From Gammaproteobacteria bacterium (GTDB taxonomy: Bacteria; Pseudomonadota; Gammaproteobacteria; Pseudomonadales; Azotimanducaceae), in contig JAPPND010000013.1 in the NCBI GenBank assembly GCA_028818795.1, positions 18,966 to 82,965 on the forward strand: a DNA stretch of 64,000 bases, in the 5' to 3' direction. Within the stretch, counting starts at the first letter, position 1. Each line of letters begins with the position of its first letter. Both the position numbers and the translations under genes were made by a program. Positions 40,279 to 50,855 of this stretch are shown in pieces. A model generated the notes under the pieces. That model did no database searches. It was not told the DNA's origin and saw only the letters and a list, made by a program, of their open reading frames with translations.

Positions 40279-40647
40279 TTAGAGCACTTCCGGTGCGAGG
40301 GAAGCGATCCGCATGAAACGCTCGCTGCGCAGTTCCCGGGTGACCGGTCCGAAGATGCGCGTGCCCACGGGTTGCAGTCCGGCCGTCAACAGCACGGCCG
40401 CATTCTGATCGAATCGGATCAGCGACCCGTCCGGTCGGCGGACGCCGTGCTTCGTGCGCACCACCACGGCGTTCATGACCTGGCCTTTGCGCACCCGACC
40501 GCGAGGTATGGCTTCCTTGACGGTCACCTTGACGACGTCGCCGATGCCCGCATAGCGCCGCCGGGAGCCGCCGAGAACCTTGATGCACTGCACGCGGCGC
40601 GCGCCGCTGTTGTCGGCGATATCGAGCATGGTCTGGGCCTGGATCAT
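40279..40647 (-). CDS. rplN: Ribosomal protein L14
   Basis: Large-subunit interface protein and the docking site for RsfS, which is also encoded in this window. 122 residues from the ATG at 40647: [33 protein letters not shown], and [20 protein letters not shown]. Confidence 0.97.
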   Translation of the reverse strand: MIQAQTMLDIADNSGARRVQCIKVLGGSRRRYAGIGDVVKVTVKEAIPRGRVRKGQVMNAVVVRTKHGVRRPDGSLIRFDQNAAVLLTAGLQPVGTRIFGPVTRELRSERFMRIASLAPEVL

Positions 40648-40664
40648 CGTTGCGTCTTCAACCT

Positions 40665-41093
40665 CTACGCCACCGACTCGTCCCGGCCGGTGCCGAGCGT
40701 CTCGGTTTCGCGCATGCGCTCCACGACGCGCCCGAGGGTCCACGACTTGGTCTTCGAGATCGGGCGCGTCTCGACGATGGTCACGACATCGCCGACCTGG
40801 CAGGTGTTGGCCTCGTCGTGGGCGGCAATCTTGGTCGACCGCCGGATGAACTTGCCGTACACGGGATGCTTGACGCGACGTTCCAGGAGAACGGTGATGG
40901 TCTTGTCGGCCTTGTTGGAGACCACCGTGCCGGTGCTCTCGCGCGTAGCCGGTGCCCCGCCTTGCACCGATTCGGCAGATTCGGTGTCAGGGGCCTCATC
41001 GGTCGTTACGTCGGCGACGAGGGACTCATCGTTCACTTCGGCGGATGCCGCCTCGTCGTCCTCTACCGGTGTGCCGGTCTGTTCGTCAGGCAC
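40665..41093 (-). CDS. rpsQ: Ribosomal protein S17 with an acidic N-terminal extension
   Basis: 16S rRNA binder of the 30S body. The S17 domain itself ([52 protein letters not shown]) is normal. It is preceded by about 53 residues rich in Asp, Glu, Ala and Thr ([18 protein letters not shown] and on), giving 142 residues against 84 in E. coli. The ATG at 41093 overlaps the rpmC stop by 8 bases, which supports the long form. A GTG 43 codons in could give a near-normal protein. Confidence 0.93.
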   Translation of the reverse strand: MPDEQTGTPVEDDEAASAEVNDESLVADVTTDEAPDTESAESVQGGAPATRESTGTVVSNKADKTITVLLERRVKHPVYGKFIRRSTKIAAHDEANTCQVGDVVTIVETRPISKTKSWTLGRVVERMRETETLGTGRDESVA

Positions 41094-41286
41094 TTGCCTT
41101 CTCCCGGATCAGTGTCTTCACCCGCGCGATGTCCCGCCGGGTGCGCGTTAGCAGGTGGGTTTGCGGCAATAGTTCGCTAGCACGTTGCATGCGTAGCTGG
41201 AACTGTTCCTTGCGCAGTCGCACGAGCTCCTCCCCCAGTTCCTCGAGGGTCTGGTCTCGCAGATCCTTCAGTTCCTCCGCCTTCAC
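41086..41286 (-). CDS. rpmC: Ribosomal protein L29
   Basis: Small helical protein at the tunnel exit. 66 residues from a GTG at 41286 that has AGGGGGAC upstream: [46 protein letters not shown]. It is separated from rplP by about 150 bases of repeat sequence, although the two genes normally touch. Confidence 0.95.
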   Translation of the reverse strand: MKAEELKDLRDQTLEELGEELVRLRKEQFQLRMQRASELLPQTHLLTRTRRDIARVKTLIREKASA

Positions 41287-41320
41287 ATCGTCCCCCTGTG
41301 ACACGAACGTTGAAGGGGCC

Positions 41321-41411
41321 GTAGGGGACGGGCTTGTCCCGTCCCGCGGAACCACTCGGCGTGTCTTCGGGCGACCGCGCGCCCTGGCGGGCGCGTTAGG
41401 GTCGCCCCTAC
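41321..41411. repeat. Partial type 1 and full type 2 repeats between rplP and rpmC
   Basis: GTAGGGGACGGGCTTGTCCC GTCCCGC at 41321-41347 is one arm of the type 1 repeat. GGGCGACCGCGCGCCCTGGC followed by GGGCGCGTTAGGGTCGCC at 41369-41411 is a type 2 palindrome. Both lie within the ribosomal operon. Confidence 0.75.
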
Positions 41412-41437
41412 GCGTCCATTCAGTCCCGTCATGTTCA

Positions 41438-41851
41438 TCAGAACAGCGACCGCTTGACGAAAGCTGTCTGAAAGGGCAGCTTGGCCGCCGCGAGCGCGAG
41501 TGCTTCCCGGGCGACGCTTTCCGCAACGCCCTCCATCTCGTAGAGGATGCGGCCGGGCTGTACCTGGGCGACCCAGTACTCGACGCCGCCCTTGCCCTTT
41601 CCCTGGCGCACTTCGAGCGGCTTCTTGGTGATCGGCTTGTCCGGGAACACGCGAATCCACACCTTGCCGCCGCGCCGTACATGCCGCGTCATGGCGCGGC
41701 GTCCGGCTTCGATCTGCCGGGCAGTCATGCGTCCGCGGCCGGTGGCCTTCAGGCCGTATTCGCCGAAGCTGACCCGGTTGCCACGTTGGGCCAGGCCGCG
41801 GTTGCGGCCCTTCTGCTGTTTCCGGAATTTGGTTCGCTTAGGCTGCAGCAT
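41438..41851 (-). CDS. rplP: Ribosomal protein L16
   Basis: Large-subunit protein lining the A site and tRNA-binding region. 137 residues: [59 protein letters not shown] and [14 protein letters not shown]. The stop is followed by a repeat-filled gap. Confidence 0.97.
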   Translation of the reverse strand: MLQPKRTKFRKQQKGRNRGLAQRGNRVSFGEYGLKATGRGRMTARQIEAGRRAMTRHVRRGGKVWIRVFPDKPITKKPLEVRQGKGKGGVEYWVAQVQPGRILYEMEGVAESVAREALALAAAKLPFQTAFVKRSLF

Positions 41852-41883
41852 GTTGCTCTATGACCCGTTCGGCACGACGCCTT

Positions 41884-42549
41884 TCAGCGCGCAAGCGCGA
41901 CGTCGCGGTTCTCCGGCTCGTCACCCAGTATCTCGCCCTTGAAGATCCAGACCTTGACGCCAATGATCCCGTAGGTCGTCATGGCTTCTGCGGTGGCGTA
42001 GTCGATATCGGCACGCAGGGTGTGCAGGGGGACACGCCCCTCGGCGTAGACTTCGGCCCTTGCGATGTCGTTGCCGTTGAGCCTTCCCGCAACGCGCACC
42101 TTGATCCCCTTTGCGCCGAGGCGCATGGCGTTCTGCATCGCTCGCCGCATGGCTCGTTGGTGACGCACGCGCCGTTCGAGTTGCTGGGCGACGTTTTGCG
42201 CCACCAGCAGCGCGTCGACTTCCGGCTTGCGGATCTCCTCGACGTTGATGTGTACGGGGACGCCCATCTTGCGTGTCACCTGGGCGCGCAGGCGCTCCAC
42301 GTCTTCGCCCTTCTTGCCGATCACGATGCCGGGCCGCGCCGTGTGAACCGTGATCCGCGCGGTCTGGGCCAAACGCTCGATCTCGATCCGGCTGACGGAT
42401 GCGGCCGCCAATTGGGTCGAGATGAACTCGCGAACTTCGAGGTCGTTCAGCAGATAGTCGGCATAGTCCTTCTTCGTCGCGTACCACACGGAGGCGTGGT
42501 CCTTGATGATCCCGAGGCGCAGGCCCGTGGGGCTGACTTTCTGTCCCAT
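41884..42549 (-). CDS. rpsC: Ribosomal protein S3
   Basis: 30S head protein with a KH RNA-binding domain at the mRNA entry. 221 residues: [42 protein letters not shown]-like [17 protein letters not shown], and [18 protein letters not shown]. Slightly shorter at the C-terminus than in E. coli (233). Confidence 0.97.
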   Translation of the reverse strand: MGQKVSPTGLRLGIIKDHASVWYATKKDYADYLLNDLEVREFISTQLAAASVSRIEIERLAQTARITVHTARPGIVIGKKGEDVERLRAQVTRKMGVPVHINVEEIRKPEVDALLVAQNVAQQLERRVRHQRAMRRAMQNAMRLGAKGIKVRVAGRLNGNDIARAEVYAEGRVPLHTLRADIDYATAEAMTTYGIIGVKVWIFKGEILGDEPENRDVALAR

Positions 42550-42565
42550 GCTATTCCCGCCCTAG

Positions 42566-42913
42566 TCAGTCGTCCGACACCGTCACGGTTACGTGGCTGG
42601 TGCGCTTGAATATCCGATCGATGCGGCCCCTGGCACGTGGCCTGCCGCGCTTCATGGTTCGCCCCTCGTTGACGTAGATGCTCGAAACCTTGAGTTCGTC
42701 GACGTCGGCGCCTTCGTTGTTCTCCGCGTTCGCGATGGCTGATTCCAGGACCTTGCGCACGAGCATTGCCCCCTTACCCGTGCTGTAGTGCAGGAAGTCC
42801 AGCGCCACGCCGACTTCCTTGCCGCGCAACTGGTCAGCGACTAGGCGGACCTTGCGTGGCGAGATGGGCAGTCGCTTGGCCGTAGCACTCACTTCCATGA
42901 TGTTCACCGACAC
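42566..42913 (-). CDS. rplV: Ribosomal protein L22
   Basis: Tunnel-lining protein and macrolide-resistance locus in other bacteria. 115 residues: [39 protein letters not shown], and the loop [18 protein letters not shown], which looks wild type. Confidence 0.97.
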   Translation of the reverse strand: MSVNIMEVSATAKRLPISPRKVRLVADQLRGKEVGVALDFLHYSTGKGAMLVRKVLESAIANAENNEGADVDELKVSSIYVNEGRTMKRGRPRARGRIDRIFKRTSHVTVTVSDD

Positions 42914-42936
42914 TTGCTCTTGGGATGGACCGGTGA

Positions 42937-43212
42937 TCAGCGCCGCGCCTTGCGGTCGGCTGCGTGGCCCCGAAACGTCCGGGTCGGCGCGAATTCGCCG
43001 AGCTTGTGGCCCACCATGTCCTCGGAAACGAAAACCGGTACATGCTGTCGTCCGTTGTGGACGGCTATGGTGAGTCCCACCATGTCGGGCACGATCATGG
43101 ATCGTCTCGACCAGGTCCGAATGGGTCGCCGATCCTTGTTGGCGGCGGCTTCGGCTACCTTGCCTATCAGGTGCAGGTCCACGAACGGGCCCTTTCGCAA
43201 CGCCCTCGGCAT
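42937..43212 (-). CDS. rpsS: Ribosomal protein S19
   Basis: 30S head protein pairing with S13. 91 residues: [66 protein letters not shown]. It lies 4 bases after rplB. Confidence 0.97.
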   Translation of the reverse strand: MPRALRKGPFVDLHLIGKVAEAAANKDRRPIRTWSRRSMIVPDMVGLTIAVHNGRQHVPVFVSEDMVGHKLGEFAPTRTFRGHAADRKARR

Positions 43213-43216
43213 CCTT

Positions 43217-44089
43217 CTACCTCCTGGACCCGCCGCGCCGACGAACGATCAGTCGGTCGGTTCGTTTGTTCTTGCGCGTCTTGAAGCCCTTGGTGGGTAC
43301 GCCCGTGGGCGAAACGGGATGACGGCCACCGGATGACTTGCCTTCCCCGCCGCCATGGGGATGGTCCACCGGGTTCATGGCAACCCCGCGCACCGTCGGG
43401 CGGACGCCGCGCCATCGCTTGGCGCCGGCCTTGCCCAGCGAACGCAGGTTGTGTTCGCTGTTGCCGACTTCGCCCAAGGTTGCCCGGCATTCGACGGGCA
43501 CCTGGCGCATCTCCCCCGAGCGGAGGCGAAGCAACGCGTGGGAACCTTCCCGGGCGACGAACTGGCAGGACGAACCGGCGCTGCGCGACAACTGCGCACC
43601 CTTGCCGGGTTTGAGTTCTACGCAGTGGACCACGCTACCGACGGGTACGTTGCGCAGCGGCATCGCGTTCCCCGGTCGGATTGGGGCGGTCGAACCGGAC
43701 ATCACCTGGTCACCGGGGCGCAAGCCGCGGGGTGCCACGATGTAGCGGTACTCCCCGTCGGCGTATTTCAACAGCGCGATGTTGGCGGTGCGGTTCGGAT
43801 CGTATTCGAGGCGGGCGACCGTTGCGCGGATGCCGTCCTTGTCGCGCTTGAAATCGATCTTGCGGTAGTGCTGCTTGTGGCCGCCGCCACGGTGCCGCGT
43901 CGTGATCCGACCGGCCGTGTTGCGACCGCCTGTATGGCTCTGCTTCTCGACAAGCGGCTTGTAGGGCGATCCCTTGTGCAACGACGGGTCGACGACCTTC
44001 ACGACGAAGCGGCGTCCGGGGGAGGTGGGCTTGGCCTTCACGACGGGCACTCTTAACCCCATTGTCCGCGTTGCAACGTTGGTCGACAT
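43217..44089 (-). CDS. rplB: Ribosomal protein L2
   Basis: Largest 50S protein, needed for peptidyl-transferase function. Up to 290 residues: [38 protein letters not shown], and the functional histidine loop [18 protein letters not shown]. The start is either the ATG at 44089 or one at 44062, which gives a more usual 281 residues; neither has a strong ribosome-binding site. Confidence 0.96.
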   Translation of the reverse strand: MSTNVATRTMGLRVPVVKAKPTSPGRRFVVKVVDPSLHKGSPYKPLVEKQSHTGGRNTAGRITTRHRGGGHKQHYRKIDFKRDKDGIRATVARLEYDPNRTANIALLKYADGEYRYIVAPRGLRPGDQVMSGSTAPIRPGNAMPLRNVPVGSVVHCVELKPGKGAQLSRSAGSSCQFVAREGSHALLRLRSGEMRQVPVECRATLGEVGNSEHNLRSLGKAGAKRWRGVRPTVRGVAMNPVDHPHGGGEGKSSGGRHPVSPTGVPTKGFKTRKNKRTDRLIVRRRGGSRR

Positions 44090-44144
44090 GCAGGCTTTGG
44101 GATGACGTCCTGGCCCGTGCCGCTGATCGGATTGTGTGCCACCG

Positions 44145-44456
44145 CTAGTTCCCCACCGCCATGTAGTCGAGGTTCTCTCCTTCGGCGAGGCGGATATACG
44201 CCTTCTTCCACCCGGCGAGTTTCGTCATCGAACCGCGAACGGTCCGCCTGCGCTTGCCCTTGACGTTCAGCGTGGTGACGTTCGCGACCTTGACGTTGAA
44301 CAGGGACTCGACCGCCGATTTGATTTCGCGCTTGGTGGCGTCCCTGGCGACCTTGAAGGCGTACTGGTTGCTCGACTCGCCGAGGTCCGTCACCTTCTCG
44401 GTGATATGGGGTTCGATCAGCACGGCGTAGCGGCGTTCTTCGGGTCCGAGGCTCAC
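44145..44456 (-). CDS. rplW: Ribosomal protein L23
   Basis: Tunnel-exit protein that docks trigger factor and SRP. 103 residues from a GTG at 44456 that overlaps the rplD stop (GTGA). Markers: [57 protein letters not shown]. Confidence 0.96.
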   Translation of the reverse strand: MSLGPEERRYAVLIEPHITEKVTDLGESSNQYAFKVARDATKREIKSAVESLFNVKVANVTTLNVKGKRRRTVRGSMTKLAGWKKAYIRLAEGENLDYMAVGN

Positions 44457-45070
44457 GACAACCGCTCCTCGATGACCTTGAGGGCGGGGACGGTGGCGAT
44501 CACCTTTTCGTGGGCAAGCAGGCAAACCGGGTCGATGGCCGCAACGTTTCGCACCTCGACGCCGGGCAGGTTGCGGGCTGCCAGTTCAAGGTTCCTATCG
44601 GACTCGACGGTCAGGATCAGAATGTCCTCGACCCCTAGTTCGTCGAGCCGGTTGGCGAGGAGCTTGGTCTTGGGAGAGTCGAGGGAGAGGGCGGCGGGAG
44701 AGGAGAGGGAGACGAGGCGGTTCTGGCGGAGGAGTTCGGAAAAAATACAGCGGATCGCGCCTTGGAACATCTTGCGGTTCAGTTTCTGGGAATGATCCGC
44801 CGGCCGCGCCGCAAACGTGCGGCCGCCACCCACCCAGATCGGGCTGCGAATCGAACCCGCCCGGGCGCGACCCGTGCGTTTCTGCCGCCACGGTTTGCGT
44901 CCCCCGCCACGGGCGTCTGAACGGGATTTCTGTGCCTTGCTGCCGCTGCGCGCACCGGCAAGCCAGGCCACGACGGCCTGGTGCACCAGGGGCTCGTTGA
45001 ACTCCCGGCCGAATGCCGCTTCGGAGACTTGCACCGTCTCGCCGTCCGCAGACGCCACCGAGAGGGTCAT
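44453..45070 (-). CDS. rplD: Ribosomal protein L4
   Basis: Tunnel-lining protein and, in E. coli, the S10-operon regulator. 205 residues from the ATG at 45070, coupled to rplC by ATGA. Markers: [59 protein letters not shown]. The region after residue 135 ([16 protein letters not shown]) is serine-rich but in frame. Confidence 0.97.
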   Translation of the reverse strand: MTLSVASADGETVQVSEAAFGREFNEPLVHQAVVAWLAGARSGSKAQKSRSDARGGGRKPWRQKRTGRARAGSIRSPIWVGGGRTFAARPADHSQKLNRKMFQGAIRCIFSELLRQNRLVSLSSPAALSLDSPKTKLLANRLDELGVEDILILTVESDRNLELAARNLPGVEVRNVAAIDPVCLLAHEKVIATVPALKVIEERLS

Positions 45071-45714
45071 CCGCGCCTCCGCTTTGCGGCGGGCTTGATG
45101 CACACATCGGCGCCGGGCGCCCCCGGCACGGCGCCCTTGACGAGAATCAGGTTCTCCTCGGGCAGGATGTCGACGATCGTCAGGTTCTGGGTGGTTACGC
45201 GGCTGTTGCCCAAGTGGCCGGCCATCTTCTTGCCCTTGAACACCTTGCCGGGGGTCTGGCACTGGCCGATTGAGCCGGGCGCGCGGTGCGAGAGGGAGTT
45301 GCCGTGGGTGGCGTCCTGGGTGCGGAAGTTCCACCGTTTGACGGTGCCAGCGAAGGATTTGCCCTTGCTGATCCCGGCAACGTCGACGACTTGCCCCTTT
45401 TCGAATTGGCCGACGCCGAGTTCTGCACCGGGCTTGATGTCCTCGCCCGGTGCGTCGGCGAGCCGGAACTCCCAAAGCCCGCGACCGGCTTCGGTGCCCG
45501 CCTTCGCAAAGTGCCCCGCTTGCGGCCGATTCACGTGGTTGGCATTCGCCTCACCCGTCGTCACCTGCACCGCGTCGTAGCCGTCGGTGGCTTCGGTCTT
45601 GACCTGCGTGACCCGGTTGGGCGTTGCCACGATGACGGTAACGGGTACGGATTCCCCCGCTTCCGTGAAAACCCGCGTCATGCCGCTCTTCGTTCCGATG
45701 ACCCCGATGGCCAT
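45067..45714 (-). CDS. rplC: Ribosomal protein L3
   Basis: Large-subunit protein reaching the peptidyl-transferase centre. 215 residues: [76 protein letters not shown]. This includes the glutamine site methylated by PrmB in other bacteria. Confidence 0.97.
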   Translation of the reverse strand: MAIGVIGTKSGMTRVFTEAGESVPVTVIVATPNRVTQVKTEATDGYDAVQVTTGEANANHVNRPQAGHFAKAGTEAGRGLWEFRLADAPGEDIKPGAELGVGQFEKGQVVDVAGISKGKSFAGTVKRWNFRTQDATHGNSLSHRAPGSIGQCQTPGKVFKGKKMAGHLGNSRVTTQNLTIVDILPEENLILVKGAVPGAPGADVCIKPAAKRRRG

Positions 45715-45759
45715 TTCGTCCGCCTTAACCTAGTCAATCCGATCGAAGAGCTTACTGCG

Positions 45760-46089
45760 TCAGGCCGACCGCGGGACGCTGATCTGCACGTCCACGCCCG
45801 AGGCGAGGTCGAGCTTCATCAGCGCGTCAACGGTCTTGTCGTTGCCCGTCGGGACGACGATGTCGAGCAGCCGTTTATGGGTTCGGATCTCGTACTGATC
45901 ACGCGCGTCCTTGTTCACGAACGGCGAGATCAGCACGGTGTAGCGTTCCTTTCGGGTAGGCAGCGGAATCGGCCCGCGCACCTGTGCGCCGGTACGCCTA
46001 GCCGTCTCGACGATCTCCTCCGTCGACACGTCGATCAGCCGATGATCGAAGGCTTTCAAGCAGATACGTATGCGCTGGTTCTGAACCAC
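45760..46089 (-). CDS. rpsJ: Ribosomal protein S10
   Basis: 30S head protein and also NusE of the antitermination complex. 109 residues from a [43 protein letters not shown], and [12 protein letters not shown]. It heads the S10 block with its own promoter and leader upstream. Confidence 0.97.
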   Translation of the reverse strand: MVQNQRIRICLKAFDHRLIDVSTEEIVETARRTGAQVRGPIPLPTRKERYTVLISPFVNKDARDQYEIRTHKRLLDIVVPTGNDKTVDALMKLDLASGVDVQISVPRSA

Positions 46090-46133
46090 AGTCTTCCCGG
46101 GAATTCGTCAGCTCGGGCAACCCCTTGTTTTTA

Positions 46134-46153
46134 TTGGCGTTTCCAAACGCCAA
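46134..46153 (-). promoter_or_regulatory. Hairpin in the rpsJ leader
   Basis: TTGGCGTTTCCAAACGCCAA is a perfect 9-bp stem with a 2-base turn, located in the transcribed leader between the predicted promoter and rpsJ. No U-run follows on the minus strand, so it is more likely a leader structure than a terminator. An L4-type attenuation role is possible but not shown. Confidence 0.45.
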
Positions 46154-46193
46154 CCGGTAGCCTGAGATTGCCCGCTTCCAAAACGGAGCGCGG

Positions 46194-46222
46194 ATTCTAC
46201 GCATCTAGGCGTTTGGTTACAA
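46194..46222 (-). promoter_or_regulatory. Sigma70-type promoter for the S10 block
   Basis: On the minus strand: -35 TTGTAA, exactly 17 bases, -10 TAGAAT. It would start transcription about 100 bases before rpsJ and gives the S10 block independence from the str genes. Confidence 0.6.
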
Positions 46223-46291
46223 CGCCGCGAAAACGCGCTCAACGTGTCGCCGATCAGATCCCGTTTTGCCCCCCGAAGGTGTCGTCCGCCG

Positions 46292-48394
46292 TCATGATCT
46301 CTTGATGATTCCCTGGGCGATGTTGTCCGGCACCTCGGCGTAACGTGCGAACTCCATCGTGAACGTCGCCCGACCCTGGGTGGCCGAACGCAGGTCCGTG
46401 GAATAGCCGAACATTTCGGCGAGCGGAACCGAGGCCCGTATGATCTTGCCGGCCGGGTTCTCGTCCATGCCGTCGATCATGCCCCGGCGGCGGTTGAGGT
46501 CGCCCACCACGTCGCCCATGTAGTCCTCCGGTGTCACCACCTCCACGGACATGACGGGTTCGAGCAGCACGGGGTTGGCGCGAACCGCACCCTCACGCAT
46601 CGCCATGGATCCGGCGATCTTGAACGCCATCTCGCTCGAATCCACCTCGTGGAACGATCCGTCGTGCAGCGTCGCGCGAACGTTGATCAACGGGTAGCCG
46701 GCGATGACGCCGTTCGCCATCTGTTCCTCGAGACCCTTGGAGACGGCCGGGATGTACTCCCGGGGGACGACGCCGCCGACGATGGCATCGACGAACTCGA
46801 AGTTGGGCGCGTCCTCTTCGCCGTAGGTCGGCTCGAGCTTCACCCGGATGTGACCGTACTGGCCCCGGCCGCCGGTCTGGCGGATGTACTTGGCCTCCTG
46901 GTCGATCGACGAGCGGATGGTCTCGCGGTAGGCGACCTGCGGCTTGCCGATGTTGGCCTCGACGCCGAACTCCCGGCGCATGCGCTCGACCAGGATGTCG
47001 AGGTGCAGTTCGCCCATCCCCGAGATGATGGTCTGGCCCGACTCCTCGTCGGTGGCCACGGCGAACGACGGGTCTTCCTGGGCAAGCTTGCCGAGCGCCG
47101 TCGACATCTTCTCCTGGTCGGCGACGGACTTCGGTTCGACGGCCACGGAGATCACGGGATCCGGAAAGTCCATGCGCTCGAGGGTGATCATGTTGGCGCC
47201 GTCGCATAGCGTGTCACCGGTTGTCGTGTCCTTGAGACCGATGGCGGCGGCGATGTCCCCGGCGCGGACCTCCTTGATCTCGTTGCGGCTGTTGGAGTGC
47301 ATCTGCACCATCCGGCCGATCCGCTCGCGCCGATCGCGGGTGGCGTTGAAAATCTGATCGCCGGAGTTCAGCACGCCGGAATAGACGCGGAAGAAGGTCA
47401 GCGTGCCGACGAACGGATCCGTGGCGATCTTGAACGCCAACGCCGCGAAAGGCTCGTTGTCGTCGGACTTTCGATCCGCTCGCGTCTCGCCGTCCGGGAG
47501 TACGCCTTCGATGGCCTTCACCTCGGGCGGCGACGGCAGGTAGTCGATGACCGCGTCGAGCATGGCCTGGACGCCCTTGTTCTTGAAAGCCGAACCGCAA
47601 AACGCCGGCACGATTTCGTTGGCCAACGTGCGGATGCGGATGCCTTCGCGGATTTCGTCCTCGGTCAGTTCGCTGTCTTCGAGGTATTTCTCCATCAACT
47701 CTTCGTTGGCCTCGGCAGCGGCTTCCACCAATTCCTCGCGCCAGTGCGCGGCGTCTTCGGCGAAGTCGTCGGGAATATCCTCGGTCGTGTAGGTGAGGCC
47801 TTGGTCGTCCTCGTTCCAGTAGATGGCCTTCATCTGCACGAGGTCGATGATTCCCTTGAAGTCCTTTTCGGCGCCGACGGCGAGTTGCATCGCCACGGGC
47901 GTCGAGCCAAGGCGTTCCCGGATCTGGTCGACGACGTGCAGGAAGTCGGCGCCGTCGCGGTCCATCTTGTTGACGAACACCATGCGCGGCACCTCGTAGC
48001 GGTTCGCCTGGCGCCAAACGGTCTCGGACTGAGGCTCGACGCCGGCGGTTCCGCAGAACACCACGACGGCACCGTCGAGCACCCGCAGCGAGCGCTCGAC
48101 TTCGATGGTGAAGTCGACGTGTCCCGGGGTGTCGATTATGTTGATGCGGTGCTGGTCGTACTGCTGGTTCATGCCTTGCCAGAAGCATGTCGTCGCGGCC
48201 GACGTGATGGTGATGCCGCGCTCCTGTTCCTGCTCCATCCAGTCCATGACCGCGGCGCCGTCGTGAACCTCGCCGATCTTGTGGGAGAGCCCGGTGTAGA
48301 ACAGCACGCGTTCGGTCGTGGTCGTCTTGCCCGCGTCGACGTGGGCGACGATGCCGATGTTGCGGTAGCGGCCAATTGGAGTGCTGCGAGCCAT
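46292..48394 (-). CDS. fusA: Elongation factor G
   Basis: GTPase that drives ribosomal translocation and, with RRF, recycling. 700 residues: P-loop [13 protein letters not shown], switch [40 protein letters not shown], then domains II-V with HNGSF-like [18 protein letters not shown]. In many gammaproteobacteria tuf follows; here the next gene is rpsJ after about 200 bases. Confidence 0.98.
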   Translation of the reverse strand: MARSTPIGRYRNIGIVAHVDAGKTTTTERVLFYTGLSHKIGEVHDGAAVMDWMEQEQERGITITSAATTCFWQGMNQQYDQHRINIIDTPGHVDFTIEVERSLRVLDGAVVVFCGTAGVEPQSETVWRQANRYEVPRMVFVNKMDRDGADFLHVVDQIRERLGSTPVAMQLAVGAEKDFKGIIDLVQMKAIYWNEDDQGLTYTTEDIPDDFAEDAAHWREELVEAAAEANEELMEKYLEDSELTEDEIREGIRIRTLANEIVPAFCGSAFKNKGVQAMLDAVIDYLPSPPEVKAIEGVLPDGETRADRKSDDNEPFAALAFKIATDPFVGTLTFFRVYSGVLNSGDQIFNATRDRRERIGRMVQMHSNSRNEIKEVRAGDIAAAIGLKDTTTGDTLCDGANMITLERMDFPDPVISVAVEPKSVADQEKMSTALGKLAQEDPSFAVATDEESGQTIISGMGELHLDILVERMRREFGVEANIGKPQVAYRETIRSSIDQEAKYIRQTGGRGQYGHIRVKLEPTYGEEDAPNFEFVDAIVGGVVPREYIPAVSKGLEEQMANGVIAGYPLINVRATLHDGSFHEVDSSEMAFKIAGSMAMREGAVRANPVLLEPVMSVEVVTPEDYMGDVVGDLNRRRGMIDGMDENPAGKIIRASVPLAEMFGYSTDLRSATQGRATFTMEFARYAEVPDNIAQGIIKRS

Positions 48395-48464
48395 CTTTGA
48401 GTCCTCAATGCGAGCGTTCCTTAACGCCCGCGTCAGCTTTGCTTACTTACTTGTCGGAGTTCGG

Positions 48465-48935
48465 TCAGTAGCGGAAGTGCGAAAACGCCTTGTTGGCCTC
48501 GGCCATCCGATGGGTTTCCTCGCGGCGCCGGACGGCTGAACCGCGGCCATCGGACGCGTCGACCAGTTCCCCCGCGAGACGCGCGGCCATCGACTTCTCG
48601 CTTCGTCCCCGGGCGCTGTCCACCAGCCAGCGCATGGCGAGCGCCTGGCGCCGGGAGGGCCGAACGTCCACCGGCACCTGGTAGGTGGCGCCCCCGACCC
48701 GCCTCGACTTCACTTCCACGAACGGCGCCACGGCCTCAAGCGCCTTGTCGAAGGTCTCGATGGGGTCCCGGTGGTCGCGTTCCTCGATGCGCGTCAGCGC
48801 ACCGTAGACGATCCGCTCCGCCACCGGCTTCTTGCCGTTGACCATGACGTGGTTGATGAACTTCGCCACCGTCTGGTTGTGGTACTTGGGATCGGGAAGA
48901 ATCTCGCGCTTGGCGACGACTTTGCGTCTGGGCAT
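48465..48935 (-). CDS. rpsG: Ribosomal protein S7
   Basis: Primary assembly protein of the 30S head and, in E. coli, str-operon regulator. 156 residues: [60 protein letters not shown], and [13 protein letters not shown]. Confidence 0.98.
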   Translation of the reverse strand: MPRRKVVAKREILPDPKYHNQTVAKFINHVMVNGKKPVAERIVYGALTRIEERDHRDPIETFDKALEAVAPFVEVKSRRVGGATYQVPVDVRPSRRQALAMRWLVDSARGRSEKSMAARLAGELVDASDGRGSAVRRREETHRMAEANKAFSHFRY

Positions 48936-49038
48936 CTCTTTGGGTCTCCTTAAGTCGCCTTGGCGAATACCAAGGAACTAGCTTCAGGTTGGTCCGCCAC
49001 CGCGGGCGGCCTTACTAGGATCGATTAGGATCGTGTGG

Positions 49039-49413
49039 CTATTTGGGCCTCTTGGTGCCGTACTTGGACCGGCGCTGCCGACGGTCTGCAACACCCGACG
49101 TATCGAGCGTGCCGCGGATGGTGTGGTAGCGCACACCGGGAAGATCCTTGACGCGCCCACCCCGGATCAGGACCACCGAGTGCTCCTGCAGGTTGTGGCC
49201 TTCACCGCCGATATAGGAGCTAACCTCGTAGCCATTGGTCAGACGCACCCGGCACACCTTGCGCAACGCCGAGTTCGGCTTCCTCGGCGTGGTGGTGTAC
49301 ACCCGCGTGCACGTACCCCGCTTCTGCGGACTACCCTGCAGCGCCGGAACCCGGTCCTTCTCGATCCGGCGCTTGCGCGGCTTTCGCACTAGCTGGCTGA
49401 TGGTGGCCATCAA
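49039..49413 (-). CDS. rpsL: Ribosomal protein S12
   Basis: Decoding-centre protein governing accuracy and the target of streptomycin-resistance mutations. 124 residues: [20 protein letters not shown], the [16 protein letters not shown] segment with the wild-type lysine, and [15 protein letters not shown]. It is the first gene of the minus-strand run. Confidence 0.98.
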   Translation of the reverse strand: MMATISQLVRKPRKRRIEKDRVPALQGSPQKRGTCTRVYTTTPRKPNSALRKVCRVRLTNGYEVSSYIGGEGHNLQEHSVVLIRGGRVKDLPGVRYHTIRGTLDTSGVADRRQRRSKYGTKRPK

Positions 49414-50029
49414 GTCTCCAGAACATCCATGGTGGTCGGTGCAACCGCCCGCCCGTCAAGGCGCGCAACGGGTACCCCGCCACGCGAGCGGCGCATTGTA
49501 GGCGCGCTTGCTGGAACTGACAACCGCATGTCGTTGTGGCCACGGTGCCACGGGATGCAGGTGTCCCTTCCGGCGAGAGGCCAGCCGTGGAGATCGCGGC
49601 ACCAGCGGAGGGAACATCGCCCCTTCGGTCGGTGCCGAGTTGCGTTTCCCACCCCTTCGGCCACCGCGCCTCGGTTTTCCTGGAGACCGGCACCGTGGAC
49701 GAAGCGTGGAAAACGCGCAGCCGCCGGTGCTTTTGTTCGAGGCGGGCGCATCCGCATCGCGACGGCGCCCGGCACAAGGGAACGTCGCCCTATTCATTCG
49801 CCGCGGAAAGTTCGCCGAAGTGCACGAATACTGTTGACACATGCCGGTTCGGCAAAGGCACGGCAGTTGGCGGAGTCGTCCACGCTTCGTCTGCGACGCC
49901 GCCCAGTTTCGGCTGGTGCCAGATTGGTCATTGCGAAGCGCCTTATCGCGTAAACTCGTTCGGTTTGACGCGGCCCCGACGCAACGGCGGGCCGTCAAAT
50001 CCGCCACTTGTCTGTGAAGGGAGGGAACG
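49414..50029. other. Gene-poor intergenic region upstream of rpsL
   Basis: About 615 bases between divergent rpsL and the DinB-fold gene. Several frames are open on both strands but none resembles a protein or has a credible start. A hairpin (TTTGACGCGGCCC with GGGCCGTCAAA, two unpaired bases) lies at 49964-49999 before the plus-strand gene. No clear rpsL promoter was identified. There is no sign of rpoC, which often precedes rpsL. Confidence 0.5.
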
Positions 50030-50815
50030 ATGCAGCAGGCCCAGGACTTGCGCGAGGAAGGCGAGGAACTCTACAAGCTCGTTCGCAGTTTGGCGCCGGG
50101 CGATTGGGATCGGCCCACGCCGTTCAAGAACTGGACGGTGAACGACGTCATCGCGCACCTGCACACGACGGATTTGGTGGCGACGGTTGCGTTGGAGGAT
50201 CCGGGCCGGTTCCGCGCCATGGTGCGCGCCGGTGAGCGCGCCATCTGGATCGGCGGGGCGGGCGCAAACCCATCGGACATTCCGGAAGGGTCGGCGCTCG
50301 GCGAGCGCTGGTACGGCTATCTGGGCGAACTATGCGACAAGCTGGCCGCGGTTGACCCGTCTACGCGAGTGCCATGGTTCGGGCCGGATATGGGCGCGCG
50401 GATGTTCGCGACGGCGCGGCAGATGGAGACGTGGTCGCACGGTCAGGACATCTACGACCTGCTGAGGGCGCCGAGGGTCAATACCGACCGCATCAAGAAC
50501 ATCGCCGTGATCGGTGTACGGACGTTCGGGTGGACGTTCGCCAATCGCCGGGAACCGATCCCGGAGGACATTCCGTACGTCCGGCTCAGCGCGCCGTCTG
50601 GCGAGACCTGGGAGTGGAACGAGCCTAGCGAGACCAACAAGGTCGAAGGCGACGCGGTGGAGTTCTGTCACGTCGTGACCCAGGGCCGCAACATCGCGGA
50701 CACCGATCTCACCGTGGTCGGCGACACGGCCACGCGGTGGATGGCCGTGGCACAGTGCTTCGCGGGTGGTCCGGAGACACCACCTGCACCGGGACAGCGG
50801 CATTGGACGAACTGA
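50030..50815 (+). CDS. DinB-fold metal-binding protein, TIGR03084-like
   Basis: A 261-residue protein of the DinB/mycothiol-dependent maleylpyruvate isomerase superfamily, whose four-helix bundle binds a divalent metal through three histidines. Seen: LRSLAPGDWDRPTPFKNWTV (here LVRSLAPGDW), NDVIAHLHTTD and ETWSHGQDIYDLL, the metal-histidine helices. A C-terminal beta region (YVRLSAPSGETWEWNEP) follows. The subfamily is commonest in actinobacteria; its reaction is unknown to me. The ATG at 50030 follows GGGAGGG. It stands alone, followed by repeats. Confidence 0.75.
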   Translation: MQQAQDLREEGEELYKLVRSLAPGDWDRPTPFKNWTVNDVIAHLHTTDLVATVALEDPGRFRAMVRAGERAIWIGGAGANPSDIPEGSALGERWYGYLGELCDKLAAVDPSTRVPWFGPDMGARMFATARQMETWSHGQDIYDLLRAPRVNTDRIKNIAVIGVRTFGWTFANRREPIPEDIPYVRLSAPSGETWEWNEPSETNKVEGDAVEFCHVVTQGRNIADTDLTVVGDTATRWMAVAQCFAGGPETPPAPGQRHWTN

Positions 50816-50855
50816 CTAGGGATGTAGCGTTCTTGGGGGGGCGCCATCTGTCCAG

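Noticed and set aside
46134-46153. Rho-independent terminator after fusA
   Set aside because: The stem is perfect, but no U-run follows on the minus strand; the U-run lies on the wrong side, and the hairpin falls downstream of a good promoter, so it is called a leader structure.
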